Notes: generated from the letters alone by a model not told the origin. Numbered from the stretch's first letter, positions 32,809 to 42,769 are shown. The stretch is 64,000 bases of DNA from UBA7330 sp043554545 (GCA_043554545.1 CP121337.1:1984001-2048000), one strand, 5' to 3'. Translations and numbers: made by a program.

Positions 32809-34422
32809 TTATCCTACCCCGCCGTAATTTATTCCCGTCAGCTTATGCATTTCCCAATCAAATGTAGAAAGGTCATCATGATTGAATTTGCTGATGTCAT
32901 TATATCCACATGATCGTGCAATCACTTTTATCAGATCAGCGCTTGCATTGAAAAAGTTATGTAGCCTACTTGCAGACTTATCTATTAATAGTCTTGCTCT
33001 TAGATTCTCCTTTTGCGTAGCAATACCTACAGGACAATTATTGGTGTGGCAAGCCCTCATTCCCAGGCAACCAATAGCTTGTAAGGCTGAATTAGATACA
33101 GCCACTGCATCAGCTCCTAGCATCAAAGCTTTAGCAAAGTCTTCAGGCACACGAAGCCCTCCAGTAACAATTAAAGATACACCACCTATATTATTGTTAT
33201 CCAAATACTTACGTGCACGTGCTAAGGCCGGTATAGTTGGTATATTGATATTATCACGAAGTACCAAAGGGGCAGCTCCTGTGCCGCCGCCTCTTCCATC
33301 AAGTATGATATAGTCAGCTCCAGCATCTAACGCAAATTGAATGTCCTTCTCTACATGACTGGCAGCAATCTTGAAACCAATGGGTATACCCCCAGTCACC
33401 TCCCTAACTTTCTTTGCAAAATTCTTAAAATCAGTTACATCATTAAAGTTCGGGAAAGTCGCCGGGCTAATGGCAGATTGTCCTTCTTCAAGCCCCCTGA
33501 CTGTCGCAATCTCTCCTTTTACTTTATCTCCAGGCAAGTGACCTCCTGTACCTGTCTTAGCTCCCTGACCACCTTTAAAATGAAAAGCCTGAACCATCTC
33601 AAGTTTTTCCCAGGAGAACCCAAACTGCGCTGAGGCAAGCTCATACAAATATCTTGAGTTATTGGATTGTTCATCAGGAAGCATTCCCCCTTCTCCAGAA
33701 CAAATACCTGTTCCAGCCATTTGAGCACCTTTTGATAAGGCCACTTTAGCTTCCCGACTTAGCGCTCCAAAACTCATGTCAGAGACAAATATTGGTATAT
33801 CAAGTTCCAATGGTTTTTTAGCCATTGGTCCTATGACAACCCTGGTATAAACTTCTGATTCATCAAGCAAGGGCTTCCTGTGCAATTGTGCCGGAAGAAA
33901 TTGTATAGACTCCCATTTTGGCAGTGTGTTTCTATCCACGCCCATGGCAGATGTAGCTCCATGATGTCCGAGCTTACTCAATCCATCTTTTGCTAATTCC
34001 TGAATTTGCCTGGTATAGGGTTCTGTTGATTCAGGATGCGTATCAGCAAAAGTACCTTGATACTCATCTCGATTAAATGGCTGTGGGTTTTCCTCCTGGA
34101 AATCCAGAATATCCTGTCTTTTTACACATACAAACCCATTTTCAATAATCTCTGTAAACTTGTGGAGCTTCTCGGAATTGTTGTAAGCACTCACTCCTGT
34201 ATCATAACGGTAATCCCAATTGTGAAGTCCACAAATCAGGTCATCGCCCACAACAACCCCATCTGACATTAATGCCCCTCGGTGTTGACATCTTCCATAT
34301 AATACGGATACCTCTTTACCAAAACGAATTATCACCAAATCAGTATGCTCAGCAATTGCATAAGTAGGTTCCTTTTCTTTTAGCTCATTGAATTTAGTCA
34401 GTTGGATAAGCTTATCAGACAT
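32809..34422 (-). CDS. Rieske domain fused to glutamate-synthase-type FMN domain
   Basis: A 537-residue fusion. Residues about 3-100 are a Rieske [2Fe-2S] domain with CQH (Cys45, His47) and CGLH (Cys64, His67) ligands. Residues about 150-530 are a GltS/GltB-type FMN-binding (alpha/beta)8 barrel with GGQGAKTGTGG, DGRGGGTGAAPL and the iron-sulfur motif CHTNNCPVGIATQ. There is no amidotransferase domain, so classical glutamate synthesis from glutamine is unlikely. The Rieske domain may feed electrons to the FMN/FeS centre. Reaction unknown. Single gene. Confidence 0.88.
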   Translation of the reverse strand: MSDKLIQLTKFNELKEKEPTYAIAEHTDLVIIRFGKEVSVLYGRCQHRGALMSDGVVVGDDLICGLHNWDYRYDTGVSAYNNSEKLHKFTEIIENGFVCVKRQDILDFQEENPQPFNRDEYQGTFADTHPESTEPYTRQIQELAKDGLSKLGHHGATSAMGVDRNTLPKWESIQFLPAQLHRKPLLDESEVYTRVVIGPMAKKPLELDIPIFVSDMSFGALSREAKVALSKGAQMAGTGICSGEGGMLPDEQSNNSRYLYELASAQFGFSWEKLEMVQAFHFKGGQGAKTGTGGHLPGDKVKGEIATVRGLEEGQSAISPATFPNFNDVTDFKNFAKKVREVTGGIPIGFKIAASHVEKDIQFALDAGADYIILDGRGGGTGAAPLVLRDNINIPTIPALARARKYLDNNNIGGVSLIVTGGLRVPEDFAKALMLGADAVAVSNSALQAIGCLGMRACHTNNCPVGIATQKENLRARLLIDKSASRLHNFFNASADLIKVIARSCGYNDISKFNHDDLSTFDWEMHKLTGINYGGVG

Positions 34423-34752
34423 GAATAACTAAGTTTCAGATTTGAAAATTATTTAATTGTAAGAGAGGTAATATTTAGATCAATTCAAAAGCAATAGAAG
34501 CCAATGTAGCTGGTAAGACGATTGAATGAAATACTATTGTGATACAATCAAATATGGTAAATACCTGAATACTAAAGGCTAGTTTAACCAAATCATATTG
34601 AGGCTACCTGTTGTTTAATAAATGAGGCAAATTAATAATATTGTAATTAGCGCTAAATTTCCAGAATTCTTGCTGAGCAAATAACCTCAGGATATTTTAT
34701 ACCTATTTACAAAATCATAACTCCGGTTGATTAAATAAATTGTTAAGTTTTT
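34423..34752. other. Intergenic region, 330 bp
   Basis: AT-rich; no gene, hairpin or consensus promoter box is evident. It should contain the promoter of the Rieske fusion gene (minus strand). Confidence 0.45.
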
Positions 34753-35670
34753 CTACCCCAGAAACTGTTTCAGGTAATTCCTGCTTGTTAAAAGAGAAGT
34801 GCGCACATCTTCTGGGGTACTTTCATATGCTTTATCTTCCACTTCAATACATACGGGTCCTTTATACCCAACAGTTGTTAGCGCAGAAAAAAAGTCACCC
34901 CATCGCACATCACCTAAACCTGGGATTTTCGGAGAATGAAAATCGAGTGGGTAGGCAAGAATTCCAACACGGTCCAGTTTGTTTTTATAGACCTTCACAT
35001 CCTTTAAATGGATATGATGTAGTCTTTCCTTAAAATCATATATTGGTTGAATTTCATCCATTTGCATCCATACCAGGTGAGAAGGATCATAGTTTAACCC
35101 AAAATGATCACTGGGAATGGCATTGAACATTTCGTCCCAGATAGCCGGAGATATTGCCAGGTTTTTTCCCCCTGGCCACTCATCATTTGTAAAGAGCATC
35201 GGACAATTTTCTATCCCAATTTTAATGTTTTCCTCCTCTGATAACTTAATGATCTCCGGCCAGATTTCTTTAAATCGATCCATGTTATGTTCCAAAGATT
35301 TGGATGGATCCCTTCCGATAAAAGTATTCACCACTGGAATTTCTAGTCTTACAGCTGCTTTGATCAGTTTCTTAAGGTGATCAACATATACGGTAGCCTT
35401 TTCTTTATCCGGATCCAATGGATTTGGATAATAGCCTAACCCTGAAACATAAATCTTTTTATCAGTTAGATATTGTTTAATATGCTCAATGTCGGCATTT
35501 GTTAATTCATTGATATCAATATGCGTAACACCAGCATAACGTCGCTCCGCTTTTCCCTTTGGCCAACACATCATCTCAACACATTTAAATTGGTTTTCCG
35601 ATGCGAAATCAACAACTTCTTCAAAGGTATTATCAGCCATTATGGCACTTACAAAACCAAGATCTAACAT
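34753..35670 (-). CDS. Sugar phosphate isomerase/epimerase family TIM barrel
   Basis: A 305-residue cytoplasmic (beta/alpha)8 protein of the xylose-isomerase-like/AP endonuclease 2 superfamily. Metal-site motifs along the barrel include GIENCP (Glu), NYDPSHLVW (Asp and His), HIHLKDV and GPVCIEVED (Glu). No signal peptide. Such proteins isomerise or epimerise sugars and inositols; the substrate is unknown. It is one of three members of this superfamily in the window (also 49130-50230 and 54431-55342). Stands alone. Confidence 0.88.
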   Translation of the reverse strand: MLDLGFVSAIMADNTFEEVVDFASENQFKCVEMMCWPKGKAERRYAGVTHIDINELTNADIEHIKQYLTDKKIYVSGLGYYPNPLDPDKEKATVYVDHLKKLIKAAVRLEIPVVNTFIGRDPSKSLEHNMDRFKEIWPEIIKLSEEENIKIGIENCPMLFTNDEWPGGKNLAISPAIWDEMFNAIPSDHFGLNYDPSHLVWMQMDEIQPIYDFKERLHHIHLKDVKVYKNKLDRVGILAYPLDFHSPKIPGLGDVRWGDFFSALTTVGYKGPVCIEVEDKAYESTPEDVRTSLLTSRNYLKQFLG

Positions 35671-35984
35671 GTTATTAGTTTTTTGTCTACTAAAAAATAA
35701 AAATAAAAAACCGAATGCGCAATAAGCTTTAAAAGTAGCGTTTTATCAACATTTAGTCTTTAGAGACTAAAAAAAAACATCATTAAATACTTATTTAACG
35801 GTACGTTCTCATAGCAATGCCATAAACATGATTCTGTTAAATTTATTCAAAGAACTTTTTTAGCCAAACAAAAATTATAAGTTCAACACAAACTGAAAAT
35901 AAAAATCAAATAAATACCAATTTTAATACTTTTTCAAAAACAGTATCAGTAACAAATGGTTTAAGAAATAAAAATTATCCAAGC
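35671..35984. other. Intergenic region between divergent genes, 314 bp
   Basis: Very AT-rich, with A tracts at 35690-35710 and 35770. Promoters for the isomerase (minus) and the oxidase subunit III-like gene (plus) must lie here, but none matches the consensus well. Confidence 0.45.
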
Positions 35985-36545
35985 GTGAAAACAGTGTTGA
36001 ATGAATTAGAGATCGTTCGTTTACGGTTAAACGAAAAATCAAAACTTCAAAAAGCTCAAAAGCAGATGATGAGGCTATTCATCGGGACGAGTTGTTTGAT
36101 ATTTCTGACGTTATTGTTTGTCTGGCACATTCAGGTGAAACCAACATCTGGAGTGCCTAACATATATTTCATTGGCAGTTTAATCATTGTTTTAAGCAGC
36201 ATTGGGTTACATTTGGCAAACAAGGCAATTTCAAGGAATGACATTCAAAAGGCAGTTTATCTTACCATATCTTCTATCGCGTTAGGAATATTATTTGGAG
36301 TTACTCAGTACTTGGGCTGGGATACGCTAATTACAGCCAATCAACAATATAAAAATGTACTTCTTCCCTTCTCAGTTATTCACTTTGCACACATTGTTTT
36401 GGGACTAGTATTTTTAGTCGTAATTTTTATCAGGCTGAGAGACTACCAAATACACTCAAGAGCTATGTTATTTTCATCAAATGTCTTTTACTTCTGGCAT
36501 TTCCTTGGTTTTATATGGCTTTCATTTTTAGGCATTATCGCCTAA
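35985..36545 (+). CDS. Heme-copper oxidase subunit III-like protein, orphan
   Basis: A 186-residue membrane protein starting with GTG, with five predicted helices. The pattern SVIHFAHIVLGL in the fourth and VFYFWHFLGFIWLSFL in the last helix match cytochrome c oxidase subunit III (CoxC/CyoC), where YWHF-VD-WL is conserved. It lacks the first two helices of longer versions, as in CyoC. No subunit I, II or IV is nearby, so it may serve an oxidase encoded elsewhere, or be a subunit III-like protein with its own role. Convergent with the following gene, 7 bp apart. Confidence 0.75.
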   Translation: MKTVLNELEIVRLRLNEKSKLQKAQKQMMRLFIGTSCLIFLTLLFVWHIQVKPTSGVPNIYFIGSLIIVLSSIGLHLANKAISRNDIQKAVYLTISSIALGILFGVTQYLGWDTLITANQQYKNVLLPFSVIHFAHIVLGLVFLVVIFIRLRDYQIHSRAMLFSSNVFYFWHFLGFIWLSFLGIIA

Positions 36546-36552
36546 CAGGATC

Positions 36553-37800
36553 TCAAGAAGATTGCATATCGGCAACGAGTTCTTCTGCTGATCGTCTTCC
36601 AGAAAGCATTGCTCCATTAAGTGACCCCCCAAGTAAATAATCTCCTGCTAAATAGATACCATGCTCCCAATATACCTCTTCCCTTGAAAGCTGCATTGCG
36701 GGATCTTTAACTATTGGAAGGGCTTTGGGAATCATAAACGTTTTTAAGTGTTTTAAATCCGCTGACGATACATCTATCAATCTCAGGAGCTCCGCTGAGA
36801 CCTCCTTTACCAGCTCCTTGTCGCTAAACTTCGGAACCCCAACCAAGGTTACAGATAAAAGAGATTTATCAGATGGCGCGTATTTCAATGAAATGCCTGA
36901 TATCACGCAATAATTATTGATGATAGCATTTTCACCAGGTACAAGACTTATATAACCGCTACGCTCTTGCTTTGGAATGCTATAATATAGATTTACCGTG
37001 TGTTGAAAGTCTTTGTGCGAACGGTCATAGTGCGACAAAATATCACATGGATCATTCGCAATGATGACCGCATCAAAACTGTGGTCTCCTTTATCAGTTG
37101 AAATCGTATTTTTACCGATTCCAGTCACCGAAGTATTAAAAAGAATTTCTGATTTAGTCAGTTGAGCGTAAAGCTGATCGGGAATAGCCTGCATCCCCTT
37201 TTCAGGAATGGCTGCATAACCTTCACTAAACATTTTAAAAATAAATTGAAACATACGCGCTGATGTTTCCAGGTTCTTTTCCAGGAATATACCGCTAAAG
37301 AAGGGTTTGAAAAAATTGGTGATTATTAAATGACTTAGGCCAATGTGCTGGAGGTAACTGATCGTGGTTTGTGACGGGCTGTTGAAAATCTCCTCGATGG
37401 TCATTTTCTTTAGTTTATTAGTCAGTCGCCAAATTTTCCATTTATCTAGCAGGCTTCCAGCGGGAGAAAAGATAGCCTTCAATAATGTTGAAGGCTGCCG
37501 CAATGGGTCTGAGAGCAAAAAGGTCTTTTCATACGTATGAATCATCGCACCTGGATTAAACCGCTTTAATTGGAGCTTATCCATATCCAAATAGGTATTA
37601 ACCTCCGGGTAAGCCGTCAGCAACACCTGAAATCCATGATCGAATTGATAACCATCTTCATAATCTGTTTTGACTCGCCCCCCCACCCGATCTGAAGCCT
37701 CAATTATCTTAGGAGCATAACCCTTTTTTTCAAGTTCGATCGCTGCAACTAATCCAGCAACTCCCGCCCCTATGATGATTATTTTTTTGTCTTTGCTCAT
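36553..37800 (-). CDS. NAD(P)/FAD-dependent oxidoreductase, phytoene desaturase/amine oxidase type
   Basis: A 415-residue flavoprotein. The N-terminal FAD motif IIIIGAGVAGLVAAIELEKKG is followed by EASDRVGGRVKTD and DHGFQVLLTAYPE, as in the phytoene-desaturase-like branch of the amine oxidase superfamily. The C-terminal YLAGDYLLGGSLNGAMLSGR is the second FAD motif. It belongs to a broad family oxidising carotenoids, amines or protoporphyrinogen-like compounds; no carotenoid gene is nearby, so the substrate is open. Confidence 0.85.
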   Translation of the reverse strand: MSKDKKIIIIGAGVAGLVAAIELEKKGYAPKIIEASDRVGGRVKTDYEDGYQFDHGFQVLLTAYPEVNTYLDMDKLQLKRFNPGAMIHTYEKTFLLSDPLRQPSTLLKAIFSPAGSLLDKWKIWRLTNKLKKMTIEEIFNSPSQTTISYLQHIGLSHLIITNFFKPFFSGIFLEKNLETSARMFQFIFKMFSEGYAAIPEKGMQAIPDQLYAQLTKSEILFNTSVTGIGKNTISTDKGDHSFDAVIIANDPCDILSHYDRSHKDFQHTVNLYYSIPKQERSGYISLVPGENAIINNYCVISGISLKYAPSDKSLLSVTLVGVPKFSDKELVKEVSAELLRLIDVSSADLKHLKTFMIPKALPIVKDPAMQLSREEVYWEHGIYLAGDYLLGGSLNGAMLSGRRSAEELVADMQSS

Positions 37801-38054
37801 GTGTATTCTTTTAATAGACTAACGTAATTGGAATTAACCTGCTATGTTGGTATTAACACCATTAATTACTTCTTGTTGGATTAAGAGACATATTTTATCA
37901 ATTGTCCTGAAGTCCCAATGCTGCGACATATGATTAGGTTGTAAAACTCTTTCGAAGTACAGCTTATTTTGGCCATGGTACCTTTATTACTTTTTTATCA
38001 AATAAAATGGACACACTCGTAAGTAATCATTCAAATAAGTGTAATTTACTGATT

Positions 38055-38240
38055 ATGAATATTGTGAGAAGTTGGAGGGAACAAAAGATCATGCTCAAAT
38101 GGCGATTCCCTATTCTAAGTGATTTAGATTTTGCATTTGAAGAAGAAGAAAGAGAGAAAATGCTGGCTAGACTGGCTAAGAAATTGAAGAAATCACGGTC
38201 TGAACTAGAAGCCTTATTTGCGGAATTACAACTTTACTGA
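38055..38240 (+). CDS. CsbD-like stress protein
   Basis: A 61-residue soluble, charged helical protein resembling the CsbD-like family: MNIVRSWREQKIMLKWRF, an acidic DLDFAFEEEEREKM middle and a basic C-terminal helix KKLKKSRSELEALF. CsbD proteins are induced by general stress in many bacteria; their molecular role is unknown. The start is set at the ATG at 38055 because the family begins with MNxVxxWKEQK; an in-frame ATG at 38007 would add 16 unrelated residues. Confidence 0.65.
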   Translation: MNIVRSWREQKIMLKWRFPILSDLDFAFEEEEREKMLARLAKKLKKSRSELEALFAELQLY

Positions 38241-38662
38241 GCTTCAGTTTAACTTCATATTGACATGATACGTTGCCAGACCATTTGTGCGAATAAATCC
38301 CCCAATTTATCTAGATACACTACTAGCCACTCTTATCTTAAGGTATTCCTAAGATTTATTTTCAGGGTTTAATATATTCGTTCCCCTCTATCCATACTGG
38401 CAAGTAGTCACCAACTTTTAAGATATTACACAAAGGCTAGTTCAATAAATTGAATCTAAACTGGGCTTATGTTTTATTTTGAGAGTAAAAACTTAATAAT
38501 ACAAATAAAAATCACAAAGAATGGATGTTATTAACTCTTCATGGAACCAATTTTGAAATTAATATACAAATCCACTATTTAATTTTTAATTCTATATTAA
38601 AAATAAACGTACGGTGATACTCAATAATTAGATATTTTAGTAACTGAAATAATCTAATACTG
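38241..38662. other. Intergenic region, 422 bp
   Basis: AT-rich, no reading frame of note, no strong hairpin and no clear consensus promoter box. It should carry the promoter of the bestrophin gene. Confidence 0.45.
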
Positions 38663-39724
38663 ATGTATACCAAAAAGAAATATAGTGGGCGAACCATGTT
38701 CCGTTGGACCCAAAGAGAAGTCAGGTTCTTTATAGTTTGGGCAGCAATTGTAACCATTTTATATGAACTTTTAGGATTGCAGTGGTTGCAGGTTCCCTGG
38801 ACAGCGCTTGCATTAATTGGAACAGCTGTGGCGTTCCTGATAGGTTTTCAAAGTAACGCTGTCTATGGAAGACTATGGGAAGCAAGACAAATCTGGGGAG
38901 GCATCGTCAACGATTCAAGGATGTTTACCATCATGATTCTAGACATGATTACCAATGAATACGCCGGTCAGCCTGTAGATGATTCGGAATTAAAGAAACA
39001 TCAAAAGACAATTGTTTACCGTCATATTGCGTGGCTCACTGCCCTTAGACATGCCATGCGGGCACTTAAGCCCTGGGAAACCTATCGGTCAAACAAGCGA
39101 AACCAAAAATGGGTTGAAGCCCTTCACATTCCGGAACTGGAATCAACCTTGGAAGATGACCTAAAAGAACATCTAACTCAAGAGGAATATGAAAAAGTTT
39201 TAAGTTCTACGAACAAAGCTGTGACTATCATGCAGCTTCAGTCTCATCACCTCAGGCAGCTAAAGGAAAAAGGACTTATATGGGAGTTTTCATTCCTTGA
39301 ACTTGAATCAACAATTTCAACTTTAATCACACATCAGGGGAAGTCAGAGCGCATCAAAAACTTCCCTTACCCAAGACAATATGCTACCCTGGGATATGAT
39401 TTTGTAAATATTTTCATCTGGCTATTGCCCTTTGGAATCGTGCCTGAGTTTTCAAATTTAGGTAGCGATATTGCTGGTAAGTTTCCTATCATCGGTCCTT
39501 ATTTTGCATGGCTGGCCGTTCCATTTTCTGCTATTGTCTCATGGGTATTTAATACGATGCAACGCATAGGTACTGTAGGTGAAAACCCTTTTGAGGGATC
39601 AGCTAATGATGTCCCTATTTCTACCATTTCAAGAGGAATAGAAATTGATTTACTGGAAATGATAGGTGCAGCAAAGGAATCGATTCCCGAGCCAGTAAGA
39701 TCAGATTTTGATGTGCAAATGTAA
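38663..39724 (+). CDS. Bestrophin-family anion channel
   Basis: A 353-residue membrane protein of the bestrophin (UPF0187) family. It has an N-terminal helix pair (about residues 22-62), the hallmark SNAVYGRLWEARQIWGGIVNDSR segment after the second helix, a long cytoplasmic helical region, two further helices near 235-280 and a C-terminal tail with NPFEGSANDVPISTISR, which matches the family's conserved gate and tail region. Prokaryotic members form pentameric anion or cation channels. Single gene; convergent with the SPOR protein gene 19 bp downstream. Confidence 0.92.
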   Translation: MYTKKKYSGRTMFRWTQREVRFFIVWAAIVTILYELLGLQWLQVPWTALALIGTAVAFLIGFQSNAVYGRLWEARQIWGGIVNDSRMFTIMILDMITNEYAGQPVDDSELKKHQKTIVYRHIAWLTALRHAMRALKPWETYRSNKRNQKWVEALHIPELESTLEDDLKEHLTQEEYEKVLSSTNKAVTIMQLQSHHLRQLKEKGLIWEFSFLELESTISTLITHQGKSERIKNFPYPRQYATLGYDFVNIFIWLLPFGIVPEFSNLGSDIAGKFPIIGPYFAWLAVPFSAIVSWVFNTMQRIGTVGENPFEGSANDVPISTISRGIEIDLLEMIGAAKESIPEPVRSDFDVQM

Positions 39725-39743
39725 GCCCCTCCGAATGGTCGGA

Positions 39744-41819
39744 TTATAGCTCTGAGTACCTGTCAAGTCTTCTGATAAATGCATCATCATAACCTGAACC
39801 CCTAAGCAAATTCATTGCACGTTTCGCATCTTCAAATGATTTATATTCTCCGACAAAAAAACGCTTAAGACCATCTTTACCATCTTTATTTTTGACGGGA
39901 GCCAAATCAACCTTATCAAAGTATTTGTTATTGGCCTCTAGCCTTGACATAGCTAAAATTTGTACGGTATAGGTAGACTTTGTAGGTTTCTTGAAGTCCT
40001 CAACCTGAATAGGCTGATTATCAATATTAACTCTGGGCTGTTTCTTGTTGCTTTCACGAATGGTGGCATCCCTGAGTTTTAGATTGCTTGAAAGAATGTC
40101 TGCTTTTTCTTCCCCTTTTTCATTTGCAATGGACATCTCTCTTCTGCCCAATTCTGCTCTTTTCAACTCTCTGGCTGCAATATTCATACTGTCCGTCCAT
40201 ACTTTTTCATCTGTTTCAGGAACAGATGCTATGATTTGGTTTTCTTGATTGTCATTTTTAATATCAATATTTAAATGCTTAACCACTTTATTATCACCCT
40301 GACCATCTAACTCTGTGGGATCCCCATTCAGGTAATCTATGAAAAAGTTGAACTCATTATGGTTCTCATCTTCGAAAGAAATATTTGCTATATAATCACC
40401 TTCAAACATGTTTAATGAATCCTTAATGAAGGTAACATGCATTTTTTTATTTATCGGAACGAATAATTCATAGTCTCCATTTGCATCCGTATAACTTTTG
40501 ATATTTGAATTATCGTATTTAACATCAATCTCAGCATCAGTAATTGGCTGTTGATTTTTGTCAAGCAACCGGCCCTGAACCTTTACTCTATTAAACAAGA
40601 ATACCCGATAAAGATCTAATGAACCATAACCACCCAGGCGATTTGAGCTCAGGTATGCAAGTTTTCCTTCTGTAGTATAATAAAGGTCATCAGCAACAGT
40701 ATTAATAGGATAACCTAAGTTTTCAGGAGGCCCCCAGGCTTTACTTATGCGGTCATAAGTGGATTTGAACACATCATAACCTCCTATTGAATTTTTACCA
40801 TTCGAACTAAAATAAAAAGTGCTATCGTTGGATAGAAATGGAGAATCTTCATCAAAATCTGTATTAAACTTTGATAATTGCTTTGGCTCTGACCATTTCC
40901 CTTTATTATCTAATTGCGTATAAAACAAATCCAGGTGTTCACCATCAGATAAGTAATCTGATGCAAAAAATATGGTTTTTTCATCTGAGGTGATAAAACA
41001 ATGGGTGTCAGTTCCTTTCTTATCATGCAAGATCAAGTTTTCATCTTTTGACCACATTCCATTTTTTAAGGTGGCACTGTAAAGTCTACCATCATGATAT
41101 AAAATGATCTTTTCACCAGATTCATATACCTGAACAGTTGCATCATGTGATCGTTCTTGCTTAACTTCAATGTTAAAGGGCTTAGATTTTTCCCAATTAT
41201 CAAAAGCATCCAGTTGGGTGTAGTAGATAGATTCGAAAGCAAGGCCATCAACATCAGTAATCTCACTCTCTTCTTTACGAGAGGTAAAAAGCAACTTATT
41301 GAAGTCATTATACATAACTGCACTGTATTCTAAGTCCTCACTATTGACTTCATCCCCAAAATTCTGAATAAGTATTCCCTGATTACTATCATACATACTT
41401 TGAGCTTTAGAAATCTTTTGGCTTATTGATTGAATATTAAAACCGGTCGTATCCTGAAAGTTTTTAATTAAACTCCTTGCTTCATCAAACTTCTCAAGGT
41501 TATAGTTTGTGAGGATTAGCAAGTATTGGTTGGCAGGGTCAGGATCTGTTATTTGTGTTAACACCTCATATGCTTTGTTTGGATCATCCATCTCGAGATA
41601 GCATGAAGCTAAATAAGTGGAGGTCATTTTCACATTCCAATCAGCATCATACAGCATGTCAAATTGCTTGCTTGCTTTGATGAAATTTCCTTCATCAAAA
41701 TTACGAATAGCTTCTTTTTCAGTTTTCCTTAAATTTTGAGCAGTAACCTGAATAGGAAATACTAATATTAAAGCCGTGAAAAATAGCGTGAAAAGAATAC
41801 CTTTTTTAACCCAATCCAT
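39744..41819 (-). CDS. Envelope protein with TPR, PD40 propeller, CarboxypepD-like and SPOR domains
   Basis: A 691-residue exported protein: signal peptide (about 1-27), TPR-like helices (about 30-140), a WD40-like PD40 beta-propeller (about 150-400; repeats such as SPFLSNDSTFYFSSNGKNS), a carboxypeptidase-regulatory-like beta-sandwich (about 412-470), a charged linker, and a C-terminal SPOR domain (about 612-690). The first parts resemble the gliding/T9SS protein PorE and other PD40-OmpA proteins, but the peptidoglycan-binding OmpA end is replaced by SPOR, which binds denuded glycan strands at division sites. A link to the cell wall is likely; exact role unknown. Confidence 0.85.
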   Translation of the reverse strand: MDWVKKGILFTLFFTALILVFPIQVTAQNLRKTEKEAIRNFDEGNFIKASKQFDMLYDADWNVKMTSTYLASCYLEMDDPNKAYEVLTQITDPDPANQYLLILTNYNLEKFDEARSLIKNFQDTTGFNIQSISQKISKAQSMYDSNQGILIQNFGDEVNSEDLEYSAVMYNDFNKLLFTSRKEESEITDVDGLAFESIYYTQLDAFDNWEKSKPFNIEVKQERSHDATVQVYESGEKIILYHDGRLYSATLKNGMWSKDENLILHDKKGTDTHCFITSDEKTIFFASDYLSDGEHLDLFYTQLDNKGKWSEPKQLSKFNTDFDEDSPFLSNDSTFYFSSNGKNSIGGYDVFKSTYDRISKAWGPPENLGYPINTVADDLYYTTEGKLAYLSSNRLGGYGSLDLYRVFLFNRVKVQGRLLDKNQQPITDAEIDVKYDNSNIKSYTDANGDYELFVPINKKMHVTFIKDSLNMFEGDYIANISFEDENHNEFNFFIDYLNGDPTELDGQGDNKVVKHLNIDIKNDNQENQIIASVPETDEKVWTDSMNIAARELKRAELGRREMSIANEKGEEKADILSSNLKLRDATIRESNKKQPRVNIDNQPIQVEDFKKPTKSTYTVQILAMSRLEANNKYFDKVDLAPVKNKDGKDGLKRFFVGEYKSFEDAKRAMNLLRGSGYDDAFIRRLDRYSEL

Positions 41820-42184
41820 GCCCGGTGATCATTTAATCAATTGGTTTAGTGTTATAAATGCTTTTTATATTACATAAAAATGCAAGAATTAACAGTAACA
41901 AAAGCTGGAGATAATTATTAAAGGTACTTTATCGCCAAGGGTGGTTGGCTATATTTTCAGCGGAAAAATCGCTATTTTTTTTTACTTTTCAAATAAAAAA
42001 CGCTAAACAATCTAAAATACGGGGTTTTTTGAGCAAATATGTTAACAGAAAGCGGAAAGAAATACATAACAGACTCTGAGCTGATATAAGACTTATCAAA
42101 CGGTTATTAAGAATTACGTAAAAAGCACTTATTTCATAACTTATTGAATGTGATAGCTAAATCCTGATCGAAATTTAATTAACC
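41820..42184. other. Intergenic region, 365 bp
   Basis: Contains T- and A-rich tracts near 41975-42000 but no clear gene, hairpin or promoter consensus. Expected to hold the promoter of the SPOR protein gene (minus). Confidence 0.45.
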
Positions 42185-42769
42185 CTATAGTGTAAAGGCC
42201 AACGAGAACCCGCCAGGTGACATTGAAATATGCTGAGCCATATTGTAAAGCACAGATGAATGGTAGTGCTGAACCAAATAAAAACCCACGTCGAAAAGAA
42301 ATAAAAAGCCCCCCTGAAGCATAACAGATCTCCCAAAACCTTTCAACTGATCCCGTTTTTTTGTTGCTGTTTTAGCCCTTTCTTGAAGATATAGTCCTGT
42401 GGCAATATATCCAATATCTAAACCAGCATTAAACAATAAAATCTTTTCCATGGAGTGCTGCTCACTAAAAGTCTCAGCCAGTGATAACCCTTGAAAATCA
42501 CCCTGAGTTGCTGAATAATATCCAAATCCTGCAATTATCAGGTTTACACCATTCCAATAACCATTCATCTGATGAAATGACTTTTCCCAACCGGTACTCC
42601 TACTTGCAAATATTGGACTCATGGCAATATTGGCTAGCGCCCATGAACCAAGAACTAACATACCGCTTTTATTAATGGTTAATCGCTCTTGATTAAACGA
42701 TTCCAATTCCTGAGCAGTAACATATAACATGGAAAAACAGAGAACAACCAATAAGTAAATGCGTTTCAT
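42185..42769 (-). CDS. DUF6992-like membrane protein
   Basis: A 194-residue protein with an N-terminal signal (MKRIYLLVVLCFSMLYVTAQ) and four predicted membrane-spanning or re-entrant segments. The features are LGSWALANIAMSP, YWNGVNLIIAGFGYY, NAGLDIGYIATGLYL and GGFLFLFDVGFYLVQHY, matching a small Bacteroidota family of unknown function. Single gene between the SPOR protein and the DUF2461 gene. Confidence 0.68.
   Translation of the reverse strand: MKRIYLLVVLCFSMLYVTAQELESFNQERLTINKSGMLVLGSWALANIAMSPIFASRSTGWEKSFHQMNGYWNGVNLIIAGFGYYSATQGDFQGLSLAETFSEQHSMEKILLFNAGLDIGYIATGLYLQERAKTATKKRDQLKGFGRSVMLQGGFLFLFDVGFYLVQHYHSSVLYNMAQHISMSPGGFSLAFTL

Noticed and set aside
32882..33313. 143-codon plus-strand frame opposite the Rieske fusion
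   Set aside because: Antisense of the conserved FMN/FeS domain, which has clear motifs on the minus strand.
39720..39750. Terminator between bestrophin and the SPOR protein gene
   Set aside because: Only a 5-bp stem (tccga/tcgga) without a T run; too weak to call.
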